Source: Abyssalbus ytuae (GTDB lineage Bacteria; Bacteroidota; Bacteroidia; Flavobacteriales; Flavobacteriaceae). From it: DNA of 64,000 nucleotides. Shown here piece by piece: positions 37,821 through 46,157 of this stretch; the first letter of the stretch is position 1; every line of letters starts with the position of its first letter. The notes beneath the pieces are model-generated. The model was not told the origin of the DNA and ran no database searches. It saw only the letters and a list, made by a program, of their open reading frames with translations. The stretch is from contig NZ_CP094358.1 in the NCBI RefSeq assembly GCF_022807975.1, forward strand, positions 1,984,001 to 2,048,000, given 5' to 3'. Position numbers and translations under genes: made by a program.

Positions 37821-38255
37821 TTAACAGGTTAATGGAATTTTATCAATACGGGTTTTATGTCGGCCTCCTTCAAATTGGATATTTAAAAATTCTTTAACCA
37901 TCTCTACTGCCTGAGGGATAGCTGTAAATCTTGCTGGAATACATATAATATTTGCATTGTTATGAGCTCTTGCCAGTTGAACAATTTCTTTATTCCAGCA
38001 TAATCCTGCCCGAACGTTTTTATATTTGTTTGCTGTCATGGCTACACCATTTCCACTCCCGCATATTAAAATTCCAAAATCCACTTTATTGTCATTAACA
38101 TCTTTTGCAACAGGATGTACAAAATCAGGATAATCTACACTTGAGGAATCATTAGTTCCATAATTAGTAACTTCTATACCTTCTGATTTTAAATATTCAA
38201 GGATAGCAAATTTATATTCGGGACCTGCATGGTCATTTCCTATGGCTATTTTCAT
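37821..38255 (-). CDS. rpiB: Ribose 5-phosphate isomerase B
   Basis: It interconverts ribulose 5-phosphate and ribose 5-phosphate in the pentose phosphate pathway. The 144 residues match the RpiB/LacA family: 'MKIAIGNDHAGPEYK', the active-site 'GILICGSGNGVAMTANK' (Cys of the CGSGNG motif acts as base), 'ARAHNNANIICIPAR' and the C-terminal 'FEGGRHKTRIDKI'. It is the first gene of rpiB-CDF-elaA, downstream of a long AT-rich gap that should hold the promoter. Confidence 0.96.
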   Translation of the reverse strand: MKIAIGNDHAGPEYKFAILEYLKSEGIEVTNYGTNDSSSVDYPDFVHPVAKDVNDNKVDFGILICGSGNGVAMTANKYKNVRAGLCWNKEIVQLARAHNNANIICIPARFTAIPQAVEMVKEFLNIQFEGGRHKTRIDKIPLTC

Positions 38256-38777
38256 TTTTATTATTTATTACTCTACAAAGATACCAAAACAGCAAAATTC
38301 TAAATTATAAACATCATAAATTATAAAAATTTACAATTATCTAATATTCAGTTAATTATAAATTAACAAAGAATGTTGATATTATTTATTCAATTTTTTA
38401 GAAATATTTTTGGATAATATGCAGAAAACAGAATATTATATTTTTTTTGAAAAAAGCAAGCTGTTTTTTTTAAAAATCATCAATAAATATTAATATAAAT
38501 TACCTCGGTTATTAACAGCTCATATGTTATCAAATTATTAAGAAAAAGGTGTTAGTTCACTTAATTCACAATTGTTAATAACAGTAAAAATATATTTAAT
38601 TATTAAGCATTTATAAGGTGAAATAGTTGTTAATTTATGTTGGTATTTTTATATAAATTATAAATCAAAAAAAACATTAAAAAAGTTTTAGCTATAATTA
38701 ACAAGCTATAATAACTACAAAAAAGTTTTAAAAATTTAAAAAAGAAAAATAAATAATATTTTATTGGTTAATAACTT
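38256..38777. other. 522-base non-coding stretch, extremely AT-rich
   Basis: No ORF, tRNA or strong terminator is visible. A hand count of 480 bases (38281-38760) gives about 16% G+C, far below the neighbouring genes. The 9-mer GTTATTAAC occurs three times in either orientation (38508-38516, 38574-38582, 38767-38775), resembling a degenerate DnaA box by two mismatches. It should hold the rpiB promoter; any other role is unknown. Confidence 0.6.
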
Positions 38778-39020
38778 CTAAACTATTCGCAAATTAGATT
38801 CAGGTCTATTAAGATCTTCTATTATTTCTTTTACAAACTGTACGTATTCTTTATGCACCTTTAATTTAATTCCTCCTATTGCATTGGAATAAAAAGGAGA
38901 AATCCCCAATATAGTTTCATTTTCAAATACAAAAGGTATTCTTTCTCTTTCAAGAATATTCTTGAGTATTATATATTCATGTATATAAGTATATGTAGCA
39001 ACTAAAACAAAGTTTCTCAT
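38778..39020 (-). CDS. Small DUF2007-type protein
   Basis: This 80-residue protein starts 'MRNFVLVATYTYIHEYIILKNILERERIPFVFENE' and shows 'GGIKLKVHKEYVQFVKEIIEDL', the layout of DUF2007 (a small alpha-beta domain resembling a signal-transducing or ACT-like module). The function is unknown. It is divergent from rnr and upstream of the AT-rich gap; the length and codon pattern support a real gene. Confidence 0.75.
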   Translation of the reverse strand: MRNFVLVATYTYIHEYIILKNILERERIPFVFENETILGISPFYSNAIGGIKLKVHKEYVQFVKEIIEDLNRPESNLRIV

Positions 39021-39139
39021 TGCAAATGCTTTTGTATTACTTAAATATAATAAACAAAGTCTATTGTTTGTTTTTTTGAGTTATAAAAATTTATAAGTCT
39101 TTTATTTATTTGTACTTTTCAGAATAATTAACTGATAAC

Positions 39140-41323
39140 ATGTCAAGAAAGAGAAAAAGAGCTGAAAAACAAAAGAAAAATGAAATTACAAAAGGTATTT
39201 TTTCAGTTTTAGAAAGTAATCCTTCTCAATTATATAATTATAAGCAAATAGCTTCCAAACTCGGTATAACTGATGCAAGCGGAAGAAATCTTCTGATAAA
39301 AAAACTCACGCAGTTAAAGGAGAGAAAAAAAATTGAAGAAGTTGAACGAGGAAAATTTAAAGCCATTGCTAATCGAAATTACTATACAGGTATAGTAGAA
39401 GTAACAGGAAGAGGAAATGCATATGTTGTATCGGAAGGTTTAGATGATGACATTTTTATACCTTCAGCTTTTTTAAATAAGGCATTTCATGGTGATGAGG
39501 TGCAGGTATATGTTTTTCCTAAACGAAGAGGAAGAAAAAAAGTAGAGGGAGAAATAACTAATATAATTTCGAGGAAAAAAACGACTTTTGTAGGAGTGGT
39601 GCAAATGCAAAAGAATTATGCTTTTGTTATTCCTTCTGATTTTAGAATGTATACTGACATATTTGTTCCTAAAAGTAAAATAGGTACGGCTGAACATGGG
39701 GATAAAGTGTTAGTGGAAATTACCGAGTGGCCCGAGAAGGCAGATTCTCCTTATGGAAATATTATAGATGTTTTTGGTAAACCAGGCGATCAGGATACTG
39801 AAATGCATGCAATTCTTTCGGAATATGGTTTACCTTATTCCTTTCCTGCTGATGTTGAACATTTTGCTAATAAATTGGATACATCCATTACAAGTGAAGA
39901 AATATCCAAAAGAAGAGATTTAAGGGACATCTTAACTTTTACTATTGATCCTAAAGATGCTAAGGATTTTGATGATGCTTTATCTTTTCGTGAACTTGAT
40001 AATGGAAATTTTGAAGTAGGAATTCATATTGCTGATGTTTCTCATTATGTGTTACCGGGAACAATGCTTGATGACGAAGCTTATAACAGGGCTACTTCTG
40101 TTTATCTTGTAGACAGGGTTGTACCTATGTTACCGGAAATTTTATCAAATAATGCATGTTCTTTAAGGCCTAACGAAGAGAAATATACTTTTTCAGCTAT
40201 GTTTGAAATGAATAAAAAGGCTGATGTTGTTAATCAATGGTTCGGTAAAACGGTAATTTATTCTGACAGGAGATTTGCCTATGAAGAGGCTCAGCATATT
40301 ATTGAAAATAATACGGTTACGATACCTGAATCACTTTCACTAACTGGGAAAGAATATAAAGTTGATGAAAATATAAAAACAGCAATTTTACAGTTAGACA
40401 GGCTTGCTAAAATAATGAGAAACGGCCGTATGAATAATGGAGCTATATCTTTTGATAAAGTTGAGGTCAAATTTATTTTAAGTGACAATGATGTGCCTTT
40501 AGGTGTTTATTTTAAGGAAGCTAAAGATTCTAATAAACTAATTGAAGAATTTATGCTTTTGGCCAATAAAAAAGTGGCTGAATTTATTGGTAAACAAAAA
40601 AAGACTTTTGTTTACAGAGTACATGATGAACCGGATGAAGATAAATTAATGCAATTAAACGGAGTTATTTCCAAGTTTGGATATAATATTAATATGAGGT
40701 CAAAAAGTACGATCTCCAACTCTTTAAATTCGTTATTAAAAGAGGTCCAGGGTAAAAAAGAACAAAACCTGGTTGATACTCTTGCAATAAGAAGTATGAG
40801 TAAAGCTATTTATACAACTGATAATATCGGACATTATGGACTGGCGTTTGACTATTATACGCATTTTACTTCTCCAATTAGGCGATATCCTGATGTGATG
40901 GTTCACCGTTTACTGCAGCATTACCTTGAAAACGGATCTTCAGCTAAAGAAGAGGAATACGAAGATAAATGTAAACATTCTTCAAATATGGAAAATCTTG
41001 CTGCCAATGCAGAAAGGGATTCTATCAAGTATATGCAGATAAAATTTATGGAGGATCATAAAGATCAAACTTTCTTAGGAGTAATATCAGGAGTCACCGA
41101 ATGGGGTATTTATGTTGAAATAATTGAAAATAAGTGTGAGGGAATGATAAGAATAAGAGAAATAAAAGATGATTATTATGTTTTTGATGAAAAGCAGTAT
41201 GCGCTTGTTGGTGAAGTAACTAAAAACATGTATCAGCTTGGTGATGAAGTAGTTGTAAAAGTTAAAAATACTGATTTAATAAAGAGACATTTAGATTTTG
41301 AATTGATAAATGATATACAATAA
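39140..41323 (+). CDS. rnr: Ribonuclease R
   Basis: This processive 3'-5' exoribonuclease degrades structured RNA. The 727 residues match RNase R. It has a basic N-terminus with a winged-helix-like region (1-75), two cold-shock domains (~80-230), the RNB catalytic core with 'FTIDPKDAKDFDDALSF' (metal-binding Asp cluster) and a C-terminal S1 domain ('FLGVISGVTEWGIYVEIIENKCEGMIRI'). 'HFTSPIRRYPDVMVHRLL' is the family signature. It is followed by an unrelated head-GIN gene. Confidence 0.97.
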   Translation: MSRKRKRAEKQKKNEITKGIFSVLESNPSQLYNYKQIASKLGITDASGRNLLIKKLTQLKERKKIEEVERGKFKAIANRNYYTGIVEVTGRGNAYVVSEGLDDDIFIPSAFLNKAFHGDEVQVYVFPKRRGRKKVEGEITNIISRKKTTFVGVVQMQKNYAFVIPSDFRMYTDIFVPKSKIGTAEHGDKVLVEITEWPEKADSPYGNIIDVFGKPGDQDTEMHAILSEYGLPYSFPADVEHFANKLDTSITSEEISKRRDLRDILTFTIDPKDAKDFDDALSFRELDNGNFEVGIHIADVSHYVLPGTMLDDEAYNRATSVYLVDRVVPMLPEILSNNACSLRPNEEKYTFSAMFEMNKKADVVNQWFGKTVIYSDRRFAYEEAQHIIENNTVTIPESLSLTGKEYKVDENIKTAILQLDRLAKIMRNGRMNNGAISFDKVEVKFILSDNDVPLGVYFKEAKDSNKLIEEFMLLANKKVAEFIGKQKKTFVYRVHDEPDEDKLMQLNGVISKFGYNINMRSKSTISNSLNSLLKEVQGKKEQNLVDTLAIRSMSKAIYTTDNIGHYGLAFDYYTHFTSPIRRYPDVMVHRLLQHYLENGSSAKEEEYEDKCKHSSNMENLAANAERDSIKYMQIKFMEDHKDQTFLGVISGVTEWGIYVEIIENKCEGMIRIREIKDDYYVFDEKQYALVGEVTKNMYQLGDEVVVKVKNTDLIKRHLDFELINDIQ

Positions 41324-41381
41324 TTTAATAGGAATTTAATTGCTAATTTTTTGTTAAATTGTTAAATTAAACTTATTTATC

Positions 41382-42056
41382 ATGAAGAGAATTATATTTT
41401 TTTTATTTTTTATTGTTTCAGGTTTTTCATTTTCACAGGATAACATTGTTATAGAAACCGGAGATTTTACTGAAATTAAAGCTTTTGACGGCTTAACTGT
41501 TAATCTTATCCGTTCGTTTGAAAATAAGGTAGTAGTGTATGGAGATGATAAGGATAAAGTTGCAGTAGTGAATAATGATGGCAGATTAAAGGTTAGAATG
41601 ACAATAGGAAAGATTTATGGAGGTAAAAAGACATATGTTGATGTTTATCATTCAAAAGAGTTAGATCTTATAGATGCCAATGAAGGTGCGTTCATTTCGT
41701 CAACTTATAAGTTTATACAAACTTATATGAGTTTAAAAGTTCAGGAAGGTGGAGAAATACATGTAGAAGTAGAAACTGATAAGTTAGATATAAGAGCGGT
41801 TACTGCAGGAAAAATTGAAATTAAAGGTAAAGCTGTAAATCAGGATGTACAAATTACTACCGGTGGCAAATATGAAGCCGAAGGTCTTTTAACAGAACAG
41901 GCAAAGGTGGTGATAACAACAGGGGGATATGCTTATATAAACACGACAGAATATGTTGAAGCTAAAGTAAAAATGGGAGGAACAATTAAAATTTATGGCA
42001 ATACCAGAGTTATTGAAAAAACGGTTTTTATTGGTGGTAATATAGTTGAAATGTAA
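41382..42056 (+). CDS. Exported head-GIN domain protein (DUF2807)
   Basis: This 224-residue exported protein has a signal peptide (residues 1-19, SFSQ). The rest is a right-handed beta-helix-like DUF2807/head-GIN domain: repeated 'V-x-G-x-x' turns such as 'FTEIKAFDGLTVNLIR', 'EGGEIHVEVETDKLDIRAVTAGKIEIKGKA' and 'MGGTIKIYGNTR'. The function is unknown; the family is abundant in Bacteroidota and periplasmic or surface located. A LysE gene follows after 8 bases. Confidence 0.88.
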   Translation: MKRIIFFLFFIVSGFSFSQDNIVIETGDFTEIKAFDGLTVNLIRSFENKVVVYGDDKDKVAVVNNDGRLKVRMTIGKIYGGKKTYVDVYHSKELDLIDANEGAFISSTYKFIQTYMSLKVQEGGEIHVEVETDKLDIRAVTAGKIEIKGKAVNQDVQITTGGKYEAEGLLTEQAKVVITTGGYAYINTTEYVEAKVKMGGTIKIYGNTRVIEKTVFIGGNIVEM

Positions 42057-42064
42057 TTTTATTA

Positions 42065-42745
42065 ATGATACACGATATTTTATCTGCAATACCATGGGGA
42101 ATTCTTCTGTCCTTTACCATAGGGCCGGTTTTTTTTGTTTTATTGGAAACTAGTGCAATAAAAGGATTCAGGGCTGGTTTTACTTTTGATTTAGGGGTTA
42201 TTTTAGCAGATATTATTTTTATACTTGTTGCGTTTTACAGTACCAGTAATATATTAGATAAAATAAAAGATGATCCTAATTTTTTAATTCTTGGAGGTGT
42301 CATTCTTACCACTTATGGAATAATATCTTTTTTAAAAACTAATAAATCTTTCAGGAAAATTGTAAAAGAATATCATAGGGTGGGTATTGACAGGCGTTAT
42401 GGAAGACTTTTTGTGAAAGGTTTTTTACTCAATTTTATTAATATTGGGGTTTTAATTGGATGGATAGGTTTAATTATAATAGGAAATTCTGTTACAAGCT
42501 CTAAAAATGGAGTATTTTTATTTTTAGTTACTACTTTAATTACTTATTTTTTTGTTGATCTTATTAAAATATCTTTAGCAAAGACACTTAAAAGTAAATT
42601 GACTCCCAGAAGAATTTTTAAAACAAAAAAAATAATCAGCCTAATTATTTTAGGGTTTGGCATTTTGTTAATATTGCAGGGTTTTTTTCCTAAGGAAAAA
42701 GAAAGGATTAAAGATGTAATAGAAGATATAAGGCACAATAATTAG
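42065..42745 (+). CDS. LysE family translocator
   Basis: This 226-residue membrane protein has six hydrophobic segments and the LysE/RhtB opening 'IPWGILLSFTIGPVFFVLLETSAIKGFRAGFTFDLGVILAD' with conserved GP and D. Family members export amino acids. It has a longer hydrophilic loop (~95-115, 'NKSFRKIVKEYHRVGIDRRYGR') than the classical proteins. Its 3' end overlaps the end of the convergent AsmA-like gene by 4 bases. Confidence 0.88.
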   Translation: MIHDILSAIPWGILLSFTIGPVFFVLLETSAIKGFRAGFTFDLGVILADIIFILVAFYSTSNILDKIKDDPNFLILGGVILTTYGIISFLKTNKSFRKIVKEYHRVGIDRRYGRLFVKGFLLNFINIGVLIGWIGLIIIGNSVTSSKNGVFLFLVTTLITYFFVDLIKISLAKTLKSKLTPRRIFKTKKIISLIILGFGILLILQGFFPKEKERIKDVIEDIRHNN

Positions 42746-44214
42746 AGTATATTGTCCATTAAGCCAGCTTTTAAACACAACCAGTAGTAATTAAAAAAGG
42801 ATTTTTTTTGGTTTCTTTCTACTTCTATTTTAACCTCTTTTAAATTATCTTCATTATTTTTTATAAAGATATTGGCCAGTAATGAAACAAGTTTTTTATT
42901 TTCTTTTTCATCATTTTTGAACTTTAGTGATAAATCTCTGTAAGTCATAGACATATTTCCGTAGGCATTGTAATTATTTCCGTAAAAAGTATAATATAAT
43001 TCATTTATATAGCCAGTAGCGCTTATATTCATATTTGGATTAATAAACCTATTTGTACTTTGAGTATTTAGATTTTTGATTGATCCTGAAATTGAGAATT
43101 CATCATTTTTGTTTAATATTTCAAAGTTCCATTTAAATTTAAAATCAGCATACTCAAGAAATTTAGATGACAGATTAATTTCAGTACTATTTCCGGGTTT
43201 ATAATTGTTTAGATTGCTTATATCAGCATTTATATCCGAAAATGTTATTACTCCTGGTATTTCCGATTTATTTAATTTCTCTTCATATGTTATATTGCTT
43301 TTTTTAATGAAAATAGAATCAATGTTAACGTTTTCATTCAACTCACGAAGTGATTTAGAGTATAAGTTTTTTAATTTATTTTGATCAGGCAGAGATTTAT
43401 CTTTATACACGTGTAGATTTACAGAATCCATGGTAATTTTTTTACAATTTATTAATGTATTTTTATTTTTTTTAATATTTAAATTACTGATATTCAGTTT
43501 ATTACAATTTAAGCTTATCCAATCTCTTTCTTTCTTTAAATGGTTTTGAAGTTCCTTTTTACTGTATTTGGGTACTATTTTTAAATTATGTAATGATATG
43601 TTTTGATTATTTAAATAACAGTTTTTAATAGACAAGCTTTCATATTTATTGTAATTATAGAACACTGAATTAATGGAAATATCATATTTTGATGCATTAA
43701 AGGGGTAAGTGAAGTTTTTGCTTTTGGGGGTTATTTTTGCTTTAGTAGCATTAATGTTTATTTCTTTCAGGTTTAATATTGTGTCTTCTTTATTGGTTAT
43801 AATTAGGCTACAATTTTTAAGTTTTAAATGTTCAATAAATAAAGTATTGTGTTTGTTGTTTAAAGATCTATTATTTTCTTTCCCGTTTGTTTTATTAATG
43901 TGTAGATACGCATGTGTTAATGAGATTTTTTTAAGAGTATCTAAATTTGCTGAAAGTAATTGAAGGAATGACTTATTTAATTCTATTTTAGGAGCAGTGA
44001 GGTTAAATAAATTCTGTTTATGTGTTAATTGAAGATTTTTTACCGTTATTTTTCCTGAAAGTATATTAACTTTTATTTTATCAACAGAAGTTATAAAGTT
44101 AGGAGTATTATTTATAATCTTTTTTTTAATAATACTGCCGGCTAATATGTTTATCATTAAGATAAAAAATATAATATAACCAACTGTTAACAATATGTTT
44201 TTTAAGGATTTCAA
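42742..44214 (-). CDS. AsmA-like inner-membrane-anchored protein
   Basis: This 490-residue protein has one N-terminal transmembrane segment (~8-28) and then a long series of beta repeats ('DKIKVNILSGKITVKNLQLTH', 'IEHLKLKNCSLIITNKEDTILNLKEININATKAK', 'NIDSIFIKKSNITYEEK'). This resembles AsmA/DUF748 proteins, which form periplasmic hydrophobic grooves for lipid transfer. It is Lys/Asn-rich, reflecting local AT content. The family assignment is by layout, not by a signature motif. A clear terminator separates it from the skp-like gene upstream. Confidence 0.6.
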   Translation of the reverse strand: MKSLKNILLTVGYIIFFILMINILAGSIIKKKIINNTPNFITSVDKIKVNILSGKITVKNLQLTHKQNLFNLTAPKIELNKSFLQLLSANLDTLKKISLTHAYLHINKTNGKENNRSLNNKHNTLFIEHLKLKNCSLIITNKEDTILNLKEININATKAKITPKSKNFTYPFNASKYDISINSVFYNYNKYESLSIKNCYLNNQNISLHNLKIVPKYSKKELQNHLKKERDWISLNCNKLNISNLNIKKNKNTLINCKKITMDSVNLHVYKDKSLPDQNKLKNLYSKSLRELNENVNIDSIFIKKSNITYEEKLNKSEIPGVITFSDINADISNLNNYKPGNSTEINLSSKFLEYADFKFKWNFEILNKNDEFSISGSIKNLNTQSTNRFINPNMNISATGYINELYYTFYGNNYNAYGNMSMTYRDLSLKFKNDEKENKKLVSLLANIFIKNNEDNLKEVKIEVERNQKKSFFNYYWLCLKAGLMDNIL

Positions 44215-44235
44215 TTGAAATTTTTAATTGAAGGT

Positions 44236-44264
44236 ATAAAAAAAGGCACTTAAGTAAGTGCCTT
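44236..44264 (-). terminator. Rho-independent terminator of the Skp-like gene
   Basis: Stem AAGGCACTT / AAGTGCCTT with a four-base loop at 44243-44264, followed on the minus strand by a T run to 44236. It sits 30 bases past the end of the 44295-44807 gene. Confidence 0.85.
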
Positions 44265-44294
44265 AATAAATTTATTTTTAATTAATAAAATAAA

Positions 44295-44807
44295 TTATTT
44301 TTTGTTATAAGTGTCATTTAGTTCTTTCAGGACTGCCTCAGTAACATCTTTTGTTTCTTCTCCATAAAGTACACTTCCTGACTCTGTATTACCTAAAATG
44401 AAAGTATATTGATTTTTTTTACCATATTCTTTTACAAAGTTTCTAACTTTTTTCACAAGAGAATCAATTTCTTTTTGACCTTGCTGTTGAATTTGAATTT
44501 CTTCTGATTGGAGTTGTTGACCCATTAATTGCCTTTTTTGCATCAAAACATTATATTGTTCCTGAGCTTTTTTCTGTGACAAGGTTTTAGATTTACTTTC
44601 AAATTCTAAAGCTTCAGTTTGAAAAGCCCTGGAAAGGCTATCAGCTCTTTTTTGAAATTTTTCTGCTTTCGTTTTAAATTTAGCCTCAATATCTTTTTTT
44701 TCCTGATAATCGTTTAAAAGTTTGGCGTTGTCTACAAAAGCTATTTTACTTTGTTCGCAAGAAGCAAAGCTGGAAATTATTAAAATTCCTAAAATTAGTT
44801 TTTTCAT
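44295..44807 (-). CDS. OmpH/Skp-like periplasmic chaperone, predicted lipoprotein
   Basis: This 170-residue protein starts at ATG 44807 (MKKLILGILIISSFASC) with lipobox FASC, so it appears lipid-anchored, unlike the free soluble Skp of E. coli. The rest is a Skp fold: 'KIAFVDNAKLLNDYQEKKDIEAKF', a long charged coiled coil (~40-125) and the return 'YTFILGNTESGSVLYGEETKDVTEAVLKELND', where classical OmpH proteins read 'VL..G.VLYA....DIT..VL..LN'. A longer reading adds eight residues before the signal peptide. TATTTTTG at 44829-44836 (minus) is a possible -7 promoter box. Confidence 0.88.
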   Translation of the reverse strand: MKKLILGILIISSFASCEQSKIAFVDNAKLLNDYQEKKDIEAKFKTKAEKFQKRADSLSRAFQTEALEFESKSKTLSQKKAQEQYNVLMQKRQLMGQQLQSEEIQIQQQGQKEIDSLVKKVRNFVKEYGKKNQYTFILGNTESGSVLYGEETKDVTEAVLKELNDTYNKK

Positions 44808-45024
44808 TTTTGTTATTTTGTGTTGCTGCAAAAATATGAAACAACTCCTTATAATTAATTTTATTTTATATTCAAAAATTATAATTAAAATTTATTGTTT
44901 AATTATTTTTTAATAGCTTTAATTTATATAAAAGAACTCTATAAATTAGTTTCAGCAGCATTTTAAGGTAAAGTGAACATGGACTATACATAAACATGAA
45001 ATACGCCCTTAAATGCTTTTTAAA

Positions 45025-45864
45025 TCATTTTTTTAATATGTATATAAGTGATGAATAGTTTAAATTTGATTTTGCTTTAAAATTCGATTTTAACCCAATA
45101 AAAAATGCTTTGATAAAATTCATTTTACCTGTTTTATATTTTTCGGAAAGAAGGCTTACGTAAAATGAATCAAAAAGCATAGGTACGATTTTTACTACTT
45201 TGAGGTTTTGCTTGTTAAAAAGTTTTTTTATAGAACTTTTTGAGAAATGCCATAAGTGCCTTGGTACATCATAAGCAGCCCAATAATTTTTGTAGTGTTG
45301 TGCATCATAGCTTTCAAAGTTTGGAACAGCTATTATTAAAATTCCGTTTTCATTTAATAGTTGGTTGAGTTTTAAAATATAGGTATCTAAATCATATACA
45401 TGTTCAAGTACATGCCACATAGTTATTACATCAAATGTTTTATGTATGTTATCTATATTTTCATTAAGCTTTATGTTTCTTTTTTCTGCAAGACTCCTTG
45501 CATATTGATTAGGTTCAACACCATAAGTATTCCATCCTTTTTTCTGTGCTACTTTTAAAAACGATCCTGTACCTGCTCCAATATCCAATAAATCTTTTTT
45601 TCCTTTTGCATGTTTATTAATTAAACGAACCTTATTTTTTAAAGCAAAATATTTTATGAATTGATAAAGTTTATTTAATAATCCTTTTTTTGAATCTGTA
45701 TGTGAAATATAATTTTCACTTTGATAATACTTATCCAGATTTTCAATAGCTGGTTTTGGGTAAGTAATCAGCATGTTATTTTCTTCATCTTCGATCAAAG
45801 AAAAAGTTTCTTGTGAAACTAAATAATCTTTACATTTTAAAAATACTTTTTCTTTAATCTCCAT
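45025..45864 (-). CDS. Class I SAM-dependent methyltransferase
   Basis: This 279-residue methyltransferase (Methyltransf_23 type) has the SAM-binding motif I 'LLDIGAGTGSFLKVAQKKGW' (~93), the acidic end of strand 2 'YGVEPNQYAR', and 'FDVITMWHVLEHVYDLDTYIL' with 'NGILIIAVPNFESYD'. The N-terminal ~70 residues lack the four-Cys zinc site found in some relatives. 'NYWAAYDVPRHLWHFS' is typical of enzymes acting on cell-surface or capsular sugars. The acceptor is unknown. Its 293-base upstream gap (45865-46157) holds a parS-like site and a hairpin. Confidence 0.9.
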   Translation of the reverse strand: MEIKEKVFLKCKDYLVSQETFSLIEDEENNMLITYPKPAIENLDKYYQSENYISHTDSKKGLLNKLYQFIKYFALKNKVRLINKHAKGKKDLLDIGAGTGSFLKVAQKKGWNTYGVEPNQYARSLAEKRNIKLNENIDNIHKTFDVITMWHVLEHVYDLDTYILKLNQLLNENGILIIAVPNFESYDAQHYKNYWAAYDVPRHLWHFSKSSIKKLFNKQNLKVVKIVPMLFDSFYVSLLSEKYKTGKMNFIKAFFIGLKSNFKAKSNLNYSSLIYILKK

Positions 45865-46071
45865 AAATATGATTCTCTTTATTTTTTGCTTAGCTAAATT
45901 AAAAAAAGAATAGATTCTTAAGTTTATTTGTAGTAAGTTATTATTAAAAGTTTGTTAGGAATATTATAAAGATTGTTTTAATAAAATAGGGTCAGCAATA
46001 TTAGGTTTTAGATATTTTAATTATATGGTTTAAATTTTATACTACCCATTATTTTTTATTATATCAAATCG

Positions 46072-46095
46072 TACTGACAGGTTTTAGTGTCAGTA
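46072..46095. other. Hairpin after mnmG, possible weak terminator
   Basis: Perfect 8-bp stem TACTGACA / TGTCAGTA with an 8-base loop, 63 bases beyond the mnmG stop. It lacks a proper T run on the minus strand, so terminator function is uncertain. Confidence 0.4.
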
Positions 46096-46137
46096 TAAAT
46101 TAAGAGACTATAATTTTTTTGTTTAGTTTTTATATAA

Positions 46138-46153
46138 CGTTCCACGTGGAACA
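46138..46153. promoter_or_regulatory. parS-like ParB-binding site (one mismatch)
   Basis: CGTTCCACGTGGAACA lies 4 bases beyond the mnmG stop. It matches the parS palindrome TGTTCCACGTGGAACA at 15 of 16 positions, with an intact 14-base core. ParB binds such sites to organise and segregate the origin region. Confidence 0.8.
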
Positions 46154-46157
46154 TAAA

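Noticed and set aside
38256-38777. Calling this AT-rich gap the chromosome origin
   Set aside because: No exact DnaA box, no dnaA gene and no clear change of gene strand are present; base composition and distant parS sites alone do not suffice.
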